From contig JAWQUS010000009.1 of the NCBI GenBank assembly GCA_036365455.1, forward strand, positions 1,208,001-1,272,000: 64,000 nt of DNA, in the 5' to 3' direction. This DNA comes from Macrosoma leucophasiata. Its lineage: Eukaryota > Arthropoda > Insecta > Lepidoptera > Hedylidae. Made by a program: the position numbers and the translations under genes. Shown piece by piece: positions 52,656-63,293 of this stretch (within the stretch, counting starts at the first letter, position 1; the number at the start of each line of letters is the position of its first letter). The notes under the pieces were generated by a model that saw only the letters and a program-made list of their open reading frames with translations, made no database searches and was not told where the DNA came from.

Positions 52656-52710
52656 ACACTCACCTTTGAAGGAGGCCATCATGAAGAGGGAGTGGCCCCG
52701 CAGTTCTCAT
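52656..52710 (-). other. Candidate host exon ending at a consensus splice donor
   Basis: On the minus strand, the sequence reads into CTTCAAAG|GTGAGTG, a strong 5' splice-site match at about 52661. One frame gives GHSLFMMASFKG. Base composition is less AT-rich than the neighbours and it belongs to no repeat here. No convincing acceptor was seen upstream, and the plus strand is also open here. Confidence 0.25.
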
Positions 52711-52889
52711 TTATCACACGCCGCGATATATCAGGCCTCTAATTACAATCCGAGCATCCCGAATTAACGCGGGATGTATGAGTTTACCTGAAACAGAGTT
52801 CTTTGTTATTGGATTTATAAGGGTGTGTATTGGGTACAAGGATATGTATTGGGTATCAGTTTGTTTATAATATACAAGATAATGACATA
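52711..52889. other. No gene or repeat recognised
   Basis: Includes a palindrome-like 'cgaattaacgcgggatg' stretch. Nothing assigned. Confidence 0.4.
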
Positions 52890-53204
52890 CGAAAACGTAA
52901 CTTCACGCCTGTAATCCCCGAAGGGGTAGGCAGAGGCAAATGCATGTATTCAAGCATACATGCAAACACCCACGATTCGCCGGTTACGTTTTGGCCCATG
53001 TAACAGGTGGCGAGCCTGTTGACATCTCCGGGCACATTACCAAACTTTGAGGTGCTGGGAAATTTCCAGAAAATGGAAAAATCCCAATAGAACCAGAGAT
53101 AAAGGCTTTTTCACTATTATCTCTGATAACCCCCTACTCGGGAATCGAACCCAGGACCTCAGCGTAGTAGTAGTGGCCTGCTACCACTAGGCTACCGAGG
53201 CGGT
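52890..53204 (-). repeat. SINE-B, full-length, 12-bp target duplication
   Basis: GATAATGACATA at 52878-52889 and 53205-53216. tRNA-like head at the right end. Confidence 0.9.
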
Positions 53205-53268
53205 GATAATGACATAAATCGGTTAAAAATCAAAAAGGGAAAGCAAATTTGATGCATCGGTGTGGGAC

Positions 53269-53410
53269 TTCGGTAGCTTAGTGGTAAAGCGGCTGGACTG
53301 GTTATCCTGAGGTCGCAGGTTCGATTTCTACCCGAAGTCGAATGTTTATTTCTGTTTTTTTTCTTTAATTTCTAAAGTTCACTCGCATGTGTTATTGCGA
53401 AAAATTAATA
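53269..53410 (+). repeat. SINE-E, single unit
   Basis: The tRNA-like part 53271-53341 has ends GACTTCGG/CGAAGTC, A-box-like 'tagcttagtgg' and B box GGTTCGATTTC. It is followed by 'tttctaaagttcac' and 'gcatgtgttattgcg'. Not called a tRNA gene because it is one of a repeated set and has an abnormal anticodon arm. Confidence 0.75.
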
Positions 53411-53642
53411 CGTTATGACATAGTAAATAATCGAATAAAATAATTGTCGTTGTATCAATATACAAATCATAAATCACATATTTGTGTGAATGAAAATGTA
53501 TTTAATTAGATTTTTTTTTAATTCAAAATAATAAGACTAAAAATTCCGTCAAAGTGGTAATAAAAACAGATTTTGTTTGTGTATAGATTTCACTGTTAAA
53601 TCCAGTCCCAGAGCCTGGTGATTAACAATGTAAACAAAATCT

Positions 53643-53927
53643 TTTTTACTGGTGGTAGAGCTCTAGTGACGTAGCTCGCGGGCGTAGGCACCACCGCATT
53701 ACCTAATTTACTTGCCGCTAAATGGTAGCGTTCAGCACTATCGTGTTCCGGTCAGGTGGTAATGTACGGCCCTGTAATTGCCATAGAGGCATAACACCTT
53801 AGGCCTCAGGAATGGTAACGCATCTGCATTTTGACCTTGGTCTTTGTGTTAGTGTCTATAGGCTGCAGTCATCGCTTAACACCAACGTGAACTGCATGCT
53901 TGTTTACCAATTCCATTACACAAAAAA
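53643..53927 (+). repeat. SINE-A, full-length
   Basis: 'ttttactggtggtagagctc' to 'ttccattacacaaaaaa'. Confidence 0.9.
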
Positions 53928-54167
53928 GCGGAATTTGAATTTTCGCTTGAAACTTAAACAGCTGAAATAATCGCAAAACTATCTCTAAGCGTAGTGAAAA
54001 ACGTCTCGGCACAAAAGAGTTCATTAGAGCTGCACTCGGAGGTTGTTGAAAAGGGCAAAGGTGTCACTTCGCAGATGAGGCGTCTTCAAACGGCGACACC
54101 ATCCTCATATATTATGTTTTATGTGACTGTATGTAGAATGTTATCTGATCTAAACTTTTTTTTTATT
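53928..54167. other. No gene recognised
   Basis: A 71-codon ORF at 53994 ends inside R8 and is not called. Confidence 0.35.
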
Positions 54168-54262
54168 GTTATGGCATCGCTTTTACGCATTATTGCCAGT
54201 GTCAAGTAACGATATTTCGTATTCGTAATAAGCAGCGTAAAAGTCAGAGTCAGTCAGTCAAC
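54168..54262 (-). repeat. R8 3' fragment
   Basis: 'atggcatcgc', 'gccagtgtcaagtaacgata' and 'aagcagcgtaaaagtcag' are the reverse complement of R8's end. Confidence 0.7.
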
Positions 54263-54847
54263 TTTATTCCAGTTTAGAATTTTCAGCTCAAGGTTCAATA
54301 ACTTAGTAAATTCCAATAAATTGAAACGATTCAAAATCAAAGTATGCGTATTATTTTAGAATGGATCTTAATTAAAAACATGTAACTAGTCTTCGAAGCA
54401 AATTAATCTTTAGAATTCCATACAAAGTTGTTAGTCTAACAAAAAGATATTTTCGTAAAGATAATAATAACCTTACATTAAAGATAATAACAGCGTTTTC
54501 ATGTTTAATCTCGGCATGCTTTATATATAATCCGACGTTTCCTAAACCGTCGCGAACATTACAATTTACAATGTGATTCCCGGACGAAATCCAAAATGGC
54601 GCGCGTTGAAAGCAGAGCGTGGGAAATCTGACACATGTCAATCAACGAGCCAATTTTGAAAATGGGGAAGTAAACAGCTAAAATGAGTTTCGGAGTTGTA
54701 AAATATTGTTTACAAAAATTCCAAATTTGTTTTATTGCAGACATTATATGTTTCTCTTCTCTCTTCTTGTCTGTTGGTAAATTCACTTAATACTCGTTAT
54801 AAAAGATGGTACCGTCTAGAAACGACGGTAACATCTTTTATAACTGA
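54263..54847. other. No gene; 21-bp hairpin at 54796-54844
   Basis: The hairpin arms 54796-54816 and 54824-54844 pair with one mismatch around a 7-nt loop. Short minus ORFs have no domains. Confidence 0.45.
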
Positions 54848-55040
54848 CTTTCTATTGCCCGCGGCTTCGCTCACGTGGATGTCGTGTTTTATAAATAACT
54901 AAGTAGCCTATGTTCATTCTCAAAGTTAGCTCTATCTCTGTACCAAATTTCATTAAAATCGGTTCAGTCGTTTGGACGTGAAAGGGACAGACAAATAAAC
55001 AGACAGAGTTACTTTCGCATTTATAATATTAAAGCAGGGA
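54848..55040 (-). mobile_element. Hel-a, terminal CTAG lost
   Basis: 'ctattgcccgcggcttcgct' to 'cgcatttataatatta'. Body matches the other Hel-a copies. Confidence 0.7.
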
Positions 55041-55255
55041 TTGCTTGTTTAGCACACCTACTGTTTAACTTGGTAAAATATTTGAAGTTCTAATATCTGT
55101 TTTAAGTATTTTATTTCTATTCGGGGACCAGCCCCGGTGCTGCCTCCGCGCCGCGCGCTTTGTTCGCGCTTCGCTCTACTGCTGATGGAGTATTTTATAA
55201 AATAATCCTTTATGAGAAATCCAAATGAGCCGTTGTTATACTTAAAAGTCAATAA
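55041..55255. other. No gene recognised
   Basis: A GC-rich patch 'cgccgcgcgctttgttcgcg' occurs near 55150. No assignment. Confidence 0.35.
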
Positions 55256-55310
55256 GTTTTTTTCATGTAATGAAAGTGGCAAAGAAGCATGAAGTTCACA
55301 TCGAAGTTAA
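55256..55310 (-). repeat. SINE-A 3' fragment
   Basis: 'catgtaatgaaagtggcaaa' to 'gttcacatcgaagttaa'. It is cut at a TTAA where the next element begins. Confidence 0.6.
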
Positions 55311-55539
55311 AAGGCTTATTACACGACATGGTATTCAGGGTCCGGCAGAAATCGTGGACGTGGCCTCGCGCCGGGTTGCCGCTTATTACACTATCCGGTC
55401 AACAGCGCCCTAACTCAATCACAGTACAAATACACGGGCCGCTCCGGTCGCCCTAATTAGGGCCTTAACTCCCTAAATGTTATTATACTACCCCGACCCT
55501 TGCTATCGTACCCTGAATACCGTGCCGTGTAATAAATCC
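55311..55539. mobile_element. TTAA-flanked MITE
   Basis: Inverted ends share 'ttattacacg' and 'ggtattcagggt'. TTAA lies on both sides (55307-55310 and 55540-55543), which fits piggyBac-type targets. The right flank does not continue the SINE-A, so the event is not fully proven. Confidence 0.55.
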
Positions 55540-55611
55540 TTAAGGCAAAGCTGACTACGTAATCACAATACCTGAGTAGGTACCTCCTTTAAACACAGTA
55601 ATAATTATAAA

Positions 55612-55935
55612 CGGGGTCAGTGGTCTAGTAGTAGTAGCCCTTTATTGCTTCTCTGGGAAGTTGGGTTCAATCCCCGGTCGAGGGGAAAAGTGCGTTTCTT
55701 ATTTTTCGGCGGTATCCCAGTACACCCTTGGAGGTTGGTTATGTGTCTGGAGATGTCTTTGGGCTTAGCGCCCTAACGCAATAGCGGTTAGCCGCGGGAA
55801 CGGCTAGCCGCGCGGATACCCACTCCCGCGTCTCACCGCTAGTGCGTTAGGAAGCTTACCACCTATTGCAAAAAGTAACTGGCGAATTGTGTGTGTGCGC
55901 ATGTATTTACCTGTGTCCGGGAATACAGGCCTATT
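55612..55935 (+). repeat. Another tRNA-headed SINE with a large hairpin
   Basis: The head has 'ggggtcagtggtctagtagt' and B box GGTTCAATCCC. At about 55770-55855 a stem CCTAACGC...AGCGGT pairs with ACCGCT...GCGTTAGG around a GC-rich loop. The last part 'gtccgggaatacaggcctat' recalls the SINE-B end. Single copy here. Confidence 0.6.
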
Positions 55936-56244
55936 ATAATAAGTAATTACTGTGAGTGTCAGCATGTTTCAATTTATTAGTAATCAACATGAACTATAGA
56001 TATACTTATGTGGTATTTTGCATAAAAGAGTGTCGTGATTGACGATTCGTACATAGTCCTTCATTTCGTGCTCGGACAGTCCGGAAATGAATTCGCCGGT
56101 CTATTCAAACAACACTGCTATGCCGATTTTACGACCACTCCGCACACTACGAGAACGGAAATAAGATTTTGTTTGGTACAAAAATGTTTCACTTTACAAC
56201 CCAAAGTCTGTTTCTCCAAGATTATTCATCGGTATGCGTCGTGG

Positions 56245-56735
56245 TGTAACAAATAATAAAATAGGCTTACGTTCACAGTCCACACTAGGAATAAACCTGT
56301 GTCGTGGGTGTCGTTGTTCACACACAACACATAAACAAACAAACACCCAGACCAGAAATAAATATCTGTAGGCCATACAAATATTTCGGGCATATAGAAA
56401 GAATGTCGAATGAGCGAATGACTAAACAGATATAGAATGCGAATGTGGATGGTTGCAGAGGCCCAGGAAGACCAAGACTGACCTACCATGACCAAATAGG
56501 TCGAGTTCTGTCTGATGGTGGGGCAAAAGTCTTAGGAATCGGCGTGCATGTATGAAGAGAATGATGAAGGTAGACGAGGCACGAGAGGTATGTCAGGACC
56601 GGGATATCTGGCGCTCTACACTCTCTGCCTACTCCGTTAGGGACCTGGCGTGAAGATTCACATATACAAATATTTGTAAATCGAACCCGTGAGCCTCGAT
56701 TAAAACGGCCGTCACACAGCGCTGGCCCAAATGGC
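56245..56735 (-). repeat. SINE-C split by LINE-V
   Basis: 56245-56386 ('gtgtcgtgggtgtcg' to 'ccatacaaatattt') and 56664-56735 are the two parts. The tRNA-like head at the right end is degraded. Confidence 0.75.
56387..56663 (+). pseudogene. LINE-V RT 3' end with 12-bp target duplication
   Basis: It encodes the LINE-V C-terminus from HIERMSNERMTKQI to the stop after DLA, with TAG in place of one Tyr codon and a lost base at the GGVKS site, so the frame is broken. ATACAAATATTT occurs at 56375-56386 and 56664-56675. Tail GAAGATTCACAT. Confidence 0.85.
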
Positions 56736-56945
56736 TCGTCAAATACTATTAATATTTTTTTCAAAATCTAAAACAAAGTTTTTTTTTATGTGTTATTGGG
56801 GAACTACTTTATACGATAGGAATAAAAATCTAAGTATAATTGATTGATTTTTAATACACCATTGGAGAGTTCCCTGATTGTACAAAAGATGATTCCCTAA
56901 AAAATGAATATACGACCGTGTTAGTTTCCGGTACATAGGTATAGA
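56736..56945. other. No gene recognised
   Basis: AT-rich, nothing assigned. Confidence 0.35.
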
Positions 56946-56949
56946 TTAA

Positions 56950-57363
56950 CCCCCTTATTCATAAACGTATATTAGCTAAAGTGTTGCTAATCTCTCCTTT
57001 GTCTTTTTCTATCAAACTCAAACTCAAACTCAAAAATTCATTTAATCACTTGGAAATAATAGAATTTGCTTGTGATAGGTCAAATTACAAATATAAAATT
57101 AAAGCGAATAACAACTGATACGTTGATTAATATGTCAAAGTAAATAAATTAATAATAGTCCAAAAATACTTAATAATAAAAATAGGTATCAACAGAACGT
57201 TCTATACTCTCTTTTACAAACGGCAAGATAAGACTAAACAAAAAAATATGGGACATTCTTTGTCATTCACTGGCATCTATCCTGCACATTTTACAATCCA
57301 ACTGACAAATACAAAGCATTCTATAGCTAAAACGTATCTAATGTATATTTATGAATAAGGGGG
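56950..57363. mobile_element. piggyBac-like MITE, TTAA-flanked, with inner insertion
   Basis: Ends CCCCCTTATTCATAAA are inverted. TTAA at 56946-56949 and 57364-57367. 57013-57200 contains (AAACTC)n and a LINE-tail-like stretch in reverse, probably a later insertion. Confidence 0.75.
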
Positions 57364-57367
57364 TTAA

Positions 57368-58360
57368 AATTCAGGAGCAGTAACGCATCTACATTGAAAT
57401 CTTTGATTCAATTTACCTAGATGCTCTTTCTTTCAACGTTATTTTATTTCTGTTACTGAGACTGTGTTACTGAGACTGCAATGACAAAAACTTTAAGCAG
57501 AACGAAATCTGTCATGGCAGCTATTAATATAAAAAATCAAAGTAACTTTGTTTTAGAAGGCAGAAGAGAAGAGGGCAGAATAAGATCTACCGGGACAGGT
57601 AGTTTTGAACATTAATGACCAGTAGTGCGAAAGGTTCACACAGAATGCTTGATATTCGATTCTGGTATCGGTCCGCGTCGAGCACAATTTTCCAGTAAGA
57701 GAAAAAAAAACTATTTCCCCGTCCCCCAGTTCCGTGACTAACTTTTGTTTGTTTTGTTCATTGGGTTCACCTGTTACCGCAGATTTAATCGAAATATAGT
57801 TTGCCCAACAGAACCAGGAGGTCATTATTGTTCCTTTATTTCAGCATGAAAAGAAAAAAATGATTAATCAATAAGAAAATGTGCGTATCTCGTGTGGTTT
57901 ATAATATGAAACAAGTTCATATAGGTATGTTTAGATATATTTAGGTAGATTTTTAAGTTTAAGAGCTCGATCTGAACCATAACATTTTAATTACCATTCG
58001 ATTAAGGAACTGCCAAAATTTTATTTCATTTGTATATGTGGATCAAATCTATGTTAGATAGATAAATAGTGGAATAGAATCGATAGTAGCGCGTCAAACG
58101 CGGTATCACCTTTTCAGTCTGCAACGTTTAGTGATTGGTTGACTGAGCAGCATTTGTTTGCATTCAAGCTCTGCTGCGTGCATGTTTGAAGGACACGCCA
58201 ATGATTGTGGACCAAATCGTCTCCTCACACCATACATATAATATATTTAGATCTTTTGTTCATTTTTGTGAGAATAGCAAACGGCCTTACAACCTAGTCA
58301 TAAGACAGGTCCCATTGCAATCTAATATGTTAATTAGCGCATGTGCAATTTGCAATTCTT
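57368..58360. other. About 1 kb, no gene or repeat
   Basis: ORFs of 80-90 codons on both strands lack domains. Confidence 0.35.
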
Positions 58361-58498
58361 ATGGCCGAATACTCAAACGTCACTCAATTTTAAGCATCGC
58401 TCAAATGTGCGCTATCTCTATCATTTGAACGTGTTTTATAAAGACAGAAGACATTTAAGTCCCACTTAGATTTAAGTGACGTTTGAGTATTTGGCCGT
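58361..58498. repeat. Short inverted repeat, MITE-like
   Basis: 'ggccgaatactcaaacgtca' (left) and its complement at the right share about 23 bp with one mismatch. No target duplication found. Confidence 0.45.
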
Positions 58499-58619
58499 TA
58501 GCATTGCAATAATTAAATTTTGAGATTCAATTGAAAACGTATATTATATCGGTAATACGAGTACATTGTAGATATCATGTACACAATATCATCATATATA
58601 CAAGATTTTGACTACCCAG

Positions 58620-58950
58620 ACTGCCTGTGGCAAAGGTAGCTGGAAAGCGACCGAAAGAGAAGAAGTTGGAAGTAGTGACACGCGAGATTATCTGCAAATA
58701 TGATTTCTTCATTGTATGAAGGGCAGAGCACTTAGCTCGAAGAACTGACGGCAGTTGGAGCAGAAAATTTCTTGAATGGCGACCGCATACCGGAAGACAA
58801 TGCGTAGGCAGGGCTCTCAGAAGATAGACCGACGACCTGGTGAAGGTCGCGAGCAATCCCTGGATGAGGGTGGCCCAGGACCGTTCGTTGTGGCAATCTT
58901 TGGGGGAGGCCTTTGTCCAGCAGTGGACGTGTTTTGGCTGAAATTATGAT
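58620..58950 (+). pseudogene. RTE-like LINE RT C-terminus with (ATG)n tail
   Basis: Reads RLPVAKVAGKRPKEKKLEVV, then HLARRTDGSWSRKFLEWRPH, DDLVKVASNPWMRVAQDRSL and WQSLGEAFVQQWTCFG followed by stop. A TAG interrupts it near 58704. 5'-truncated. The 3' end is 'aattatgatgatgatgaatg'. Same clade as the minus-strand piece at 13882. Confidence 0.8.
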
Positions 58951-59635
58951 GATGATGAATGTGTGAAAGCTCGTAAAAGCCTGCGAAAACGTTATTTAAT
59001 AATATCTCGAAGAATCTCACGTTCGGGTTCAACCCCTGGGATAGAAAATAAGTGGTACATTATTTTTCTAATTTAAAACGTTCAATTTCATCCCTTATAA
59101 TCTGCCGGATAAATATCAATATTGAAAACATAGGACTGACTAAAAAGAAATTGACTGTTAGCAAATATCATTTTAGGCCACATCTTCACTTTCCAGCTGA
59201 GTACCAAACGTTATTCTATAACTATTAATTAAAAGTAAGAGCAAACATGCGCATTCGCTGTCGCATGGTTTACTCAAAAGAATCAAGCCTTGGTTTCCTT
59301 ATCCATGTTACCTCGAATCCTCCCTCAAGCAATTTTCAATGTTACGGCCGCGTATTTTGTATTATTAGTAGCGCACGACGTCCGTCCGTCCATAAATCAG
59401 TTTTATGAGGGGCCAATCGCCGCGCACAATACCAGGTGGAGCGTGATAAATGGAACAAATAATGTGTTGTTTTTGGACAGCCATAAAGATTTATGTTTTT
59501 TATGTACACCACTTTATTCGCGCTACATTGAGTTTTAAATAAATTTACTTGTAGCGCTCTGGGAAGCTGAGCGTTATCAGAATACTGTGCATCTTACGAT
59601 GATTAATGTTCATGCTACCTAATTATTAGATACTC
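58951..59635. other. Unassigned, includes an 82-codon ORF
   Basis: The ORF 59290-59538 reads MVSLSMLPRILPQAIFNVTA and later FYEGPIAAHNTRWSVINGTN. It is not recognised. The stretch is not shared with any repeat here. Confidence 0.35.
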
Positions 59636-59645
59636 ATAATTATTA

Positions 59646-59889
59646 AACAGATATACAATGCGAATGTAAATGGTTACAGAAGCCCAGGAAGACCAAGGCT
59701 GACCTACCATGACCAAATAGGTCGAGTTCTGTCTGATGGTGCGGTCAAAAGTCCTAGGAAACGGCGTGCATGTATGAAGATAATAATGAAAGTAGATGAG
59801 GCACGAGCGGTATGTCAGGACCGGGATATCTGGTGCTCTACACTCTCTGCCTACCCCGTTAGGGACCTGATGTGCAGATACAAACATAC
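59646..59889 (+). pseudogene. LINE-V RT 3' end with 10-bp target duplication
   Basis: It encodes the ending from YNANVNGYRSPGRPRLTYHD to DLMCRYKHT, the old stop being mutated. ATAATTATTA at 59636-59645 and 59890-59899. Confidence 0.85.
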
Positions 59890-59899
59890 ATAATTATTA

Positions 59900-60164
59900 T
59901 AAATTATGGGTCGAAAACACATTTCCTAAATTTCTATAAAAATATTTATATAATTTAAAGAATGAAGAAGTGGAATCCTTACTAAGAAAAGGGTATAAAG
60001 TAAAATTTTATTTCAGAAGATCCTTTTAAAAACTAAACACACATTATTATACATAAAAATAGTAAAAAAAATTGCTTAAAAAATAACATATTATTCATAA
60101 GACGTTAAAATATAACACAAGAGTTCAAAAAAATGTAACTGTGTAATGAAAAAAATGTGAATGT
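59900..60164. other. AT-rich, no gene recognised
   Basis: Nothing assigned. Confidence 0.4.
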
Positions 60165-60494
60165 GTAATGGATGCTAGACTGTATACTATAATAAGTATG
60201 GTTTGAAAATAAATACTAAAAAGACTAATTTTATGATAGTCTCAAAAACTCCAACCACAAATGTTAATTTAACTCTGGAAAATAACCAAATAGAGTGCGT
60301 GAATAAGTTTTAATATTTAGGTAGTTATGTAAACGAGAAGTGGGATAGTGAACAAGAGGTTCGTATCAGAATAGAACAGGCCCGTAGTGCTTTTATAAAA
60401 ATGAAAAAGATTCTGAGTTGTCAACGCTTTAACCTTAAAATACGTATTAGATTGGCCCGCTGTTATGTATTCAGTGTCTTACTATATGGAATGG
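60165..60494 (+). pseudogene. RTE-like LINE RT, upstream part of a split copy
   Basis: After the active-site region the frame reads KYGLKINTKKTNFMIVS, then LENNQIECVNKF, a stop, YLGSYVNEKWDSEQEVRIRI and RIRLARCYVFSVLLYGM. This is the palm-thumb part of an RTE-type reverse transcriptase. It is interrupted in the codon after LLYG by another LINE and resumes at 62381. Confidence 0.8.
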
Positions 60495-62380
60495 TCAGAT
60501 GTTAATAATTATCGTCCAGTTATTTTGATTCCAATATTATCAAAAATATTTGAAAAGGTAATGTTCAAAAGACTTTTCGATTTTGTTACGAAACATAATT
60601 TACTAAAAAGAGAACAATTCGGTTTTCGTAAGAATAGTTCTACTTCACTAGCATGTTTTGATTTGATGAAAACAATAACAGAAGCAATTAATGATAACAA
60701 AGCAATCGCAGCAGTGTTTCTGGATATGAGCAAAGCGTTTGATTTTGTGGACCATAAGCTACTTTTATATAAGTTAGATAAATATGGCATCAGGGGTATT
60801 GCTAACCAATGGATCAAAAGCTATCTGTCAGATCGAACTCAATGTGTTGAAATAGCAAAAATTGTAAATGGATATAAAATTTGTAGTCAATCTGATTTCA
60901 GAGCAAATAACTTTGGCGTGCCACAAGGAAGTGTTCTTGGGCCGTTACTGTTTTTAATGAATATAAATGATTTACCAAATGTCACGCTCCACAAAACCGT
61001 ATTATTTGCAGACGACACTACGCTCATAGTGAAATGTGACGATTTAAATACATACCAAAAAAATATTAACGAAGCTCTTGATAGTATAATTACGTGGTTA
61101 AAAACTAATCATCTTAAAATAAATATCAATAAAACTAATTTAATTCAATTTCAGACATATAGAAAAAAACACATTGACCTCAATATAATTCATGATAAAA
61201 ATAAAATTAATGAAGTTGACTCCACAAAGTTTCTAGGGCTAGTTGTGGATAAAAATTGTGACTGGAAAGCTCACATTGACTTTGTTTGCGACAAACTGAA
61301 TAAATTTGTATTTGCTATAAAGCGATTGCGACAAACTGTCTCGACAGAAGCAGCCCTGATTGCATACCATGGCTATGTCTCCTCTGTGCTTTCTTATGGC
61401 CTCTTGTTATGGGGAAACTCGGTGGTAATTGATAAAGCTTTTCGTGTACAAAAAAAATGTGTAAGAGCTATTTGTGGAGCTTGGTGCTTGGACAGTTGTA
61501 GGCCATTATTCCAGAAATATCGTATATTACCGTTGGCTTGCATATACATTAGGGATCTCTGTGTATTTAATGTTATTTATTAAAGCAGCATCCATACTAT
61601 TTTAAGCTCAATTCTGAATGTACGAATAGGAACGTTAGCGTAAGGAATCAATTTAAACTGTTCATACCTAAATGTAGAATTGAATTACATAAAAAGAATG
61701 CTTTTGTGAACGCCATAAGGGTTTTTAATAAATTACCCATTACGCTCAAGGAAATACGTTTACCACTATTTAAAAACAAACTGACTCCATGGCTACAACA
61801 TAATTGTTTTTATGACTTAAATGAATACATGACATATAAAGCAATATCCTAATTAATTGAATAATGTTTGATCTAATCATCTGACCTGAATTTTACTATT
61901 GACGTATCTAAATTATTTTAATTACCCAATTCCGTTTACCTAATTAATGACATATTATTTATAAATTTTTGACTAATTAAAAAATATTTATAAATGTGCA
62001 ACAGAATGATAATAAGATATTAATAATAGTGACAAAGATATGAAATGATGATGATATGACAATTTAATTCGATACAGATTATTATAATTAACATTAACTT
62101 TTAAATTAAATCTTTGACATACTTATGAAAAGGAATGCAATTTTAGTGATGACAATTTGCTGTTGTTCATGATTTGATAATACATGTATTAGAGATTGTT
62201 AATTTAATTTTAATGTAACTAAAAATGTTTATAAAATGTCTGAATTTCAATAGTTTAAGGATATGCATAATATTTTACACACCATTGTGACGGTAGAACG
62301 TTATGATTTCCATTATTTTGCTACCATACCACCTGTAGCCACTACATTCTAGTAAATAAATGATTTATGATTATGATTAT
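60495..62380 (+). pseudogene. CR1-like LINE inserted in RTE-like LINE
   Basis: 5'-truncated within the RT: it opens at DVNNYRPVILIPILSKIFEK. Palm motifs follow: QFGFRKNSSTSLACFDLM, VFLDMSKAFDFVDHKLL, NFGVPQGSVLGPLLF and LFADDTTLIV (about 61000-61030). The first frame stops at 61581-61583; the continuation KQHPYYFKLNSECTNRNVSV and LHKKNAFVNAIRVFNKLP is one base out of frame and stops near 61852. A ~500-bp 3' UTR ends in ATGATTATGATTAT. The first 10 codons of the open frame belong to the host LINE. GAATGG at 60489-60494 and 62381-62386 is the target duplication. Inactive because of truncation and frameshift. Confidence 0.88.
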
Positions 62381-62875
62381 GAATGGAGAGTTGGACTCTG
62401 ACCTCAGCATTATGCGCTAAACTTGAAGCGTTTGAAATGTGGATATACAGACGTATGCTCAGAATACCATGGGTCCAAAAGGTTACTAATGTTGAGGTGC
62501 TGCGTCGAATGAATAAAAAGGTGGAATTACTCAGAACTATCAAGGAGAGGAAGCTGCAGTATTTCGGACATATAATGAGAGGTGACAAATACCGAATACT
62601 CCAATTGATATTTCAAGGCAAAATTCAGGGGAAAAGGAGACCTGGTAGAAAAAGAACATCCTGGTTGAAAAATTTGAGAGAATGGTTCAACCTAAGCACT
62701 CGTTCTCTATTCCGTGCTGCAGCATCAAAAATTAGAATTCCCATGATGTTCGCCAACCTTCGTAGAGAAGTGGCACTTTAAGAAGAAGAATGAAAAAAAA
62801 AGATGTATTATACTCGTACCTAGTCCCCTAACATAATAATATATAATGTAGGGTAGGTATCCTTCATAATAAAAG
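62381..62875 (+). pseudogene. RTE-like LINE RT, downstream part of the split copy
   Basis: Reads ESWTLTSALCAKLEAFEMWI, YRRMLRIPWVQKVTNVEVLR, KLQYFGHIMRGDKYRILQLI and IPMMFANLRREVAL with stop at 62779-62781. This is the RTE-type C-terminal domain with the FGHIMRG motif. Joined to 60165-60494 it is in frame. The 3' UTR runs to 'gggtaggtatccttcat'. Confidence 0.85.
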
Positions 62876-63293
62876 TTATTCCAATGCGTAGAATACTACA
62901 ATGTCACCTACTCGTATTTATCCAAGTTTTAATTTTTATTCGTCATCCGTGTGGACGGGTTTTGTACTTAAAACCTAACGTAATTCCTTTCAGATTCAAC
63001 CCTATATCACTTGGTTTCACCCCAACTTCGTTTCTCTCATCCACATCTCATCACAGCTTCTAATGAGGAACAGGCCGTGTTTAAACTGATTAAATTTCAG
63101 TTTGTTAATAAGTTTTGAAGGGTTGTTAGCTGTTTAAATTTGTTCAAAAAGTCGATAAACAGTTTGAAAGCTCAATTGACCATTACAAGGCTTTTAAGGT
63201 TGTTTAGATGAAAAAAAACAGAATATGGACTTGAGCAACACTAACAAATCAACAGCCAAAAGCTGTTGATTTGTTAGTCTACCAATTTGATAC
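62876..63293. other. Spacer between inverted LINE ends, with a perfect hairpin
   Basis: At 63240-63278 two 17-bp arms (ACTAACAAATCAACAGC and complement) enclose a 5-nt loop. No gene. Confidence 0.6.

Noticed and set aside
53271..53341. tRNA gene
   Set aside because: Same unit is repeated at 22408 and related at 10697 and 41670 within SINE-E; it continues into repeat sequence and has a poor anticodon stem.
60465..60494. Start codon of the 372-codon reverse transcriptase ORF
   Set aside because: The ATG belongs to the host LINE. The inserted LINE is 5'-truncated and has no start of its own.
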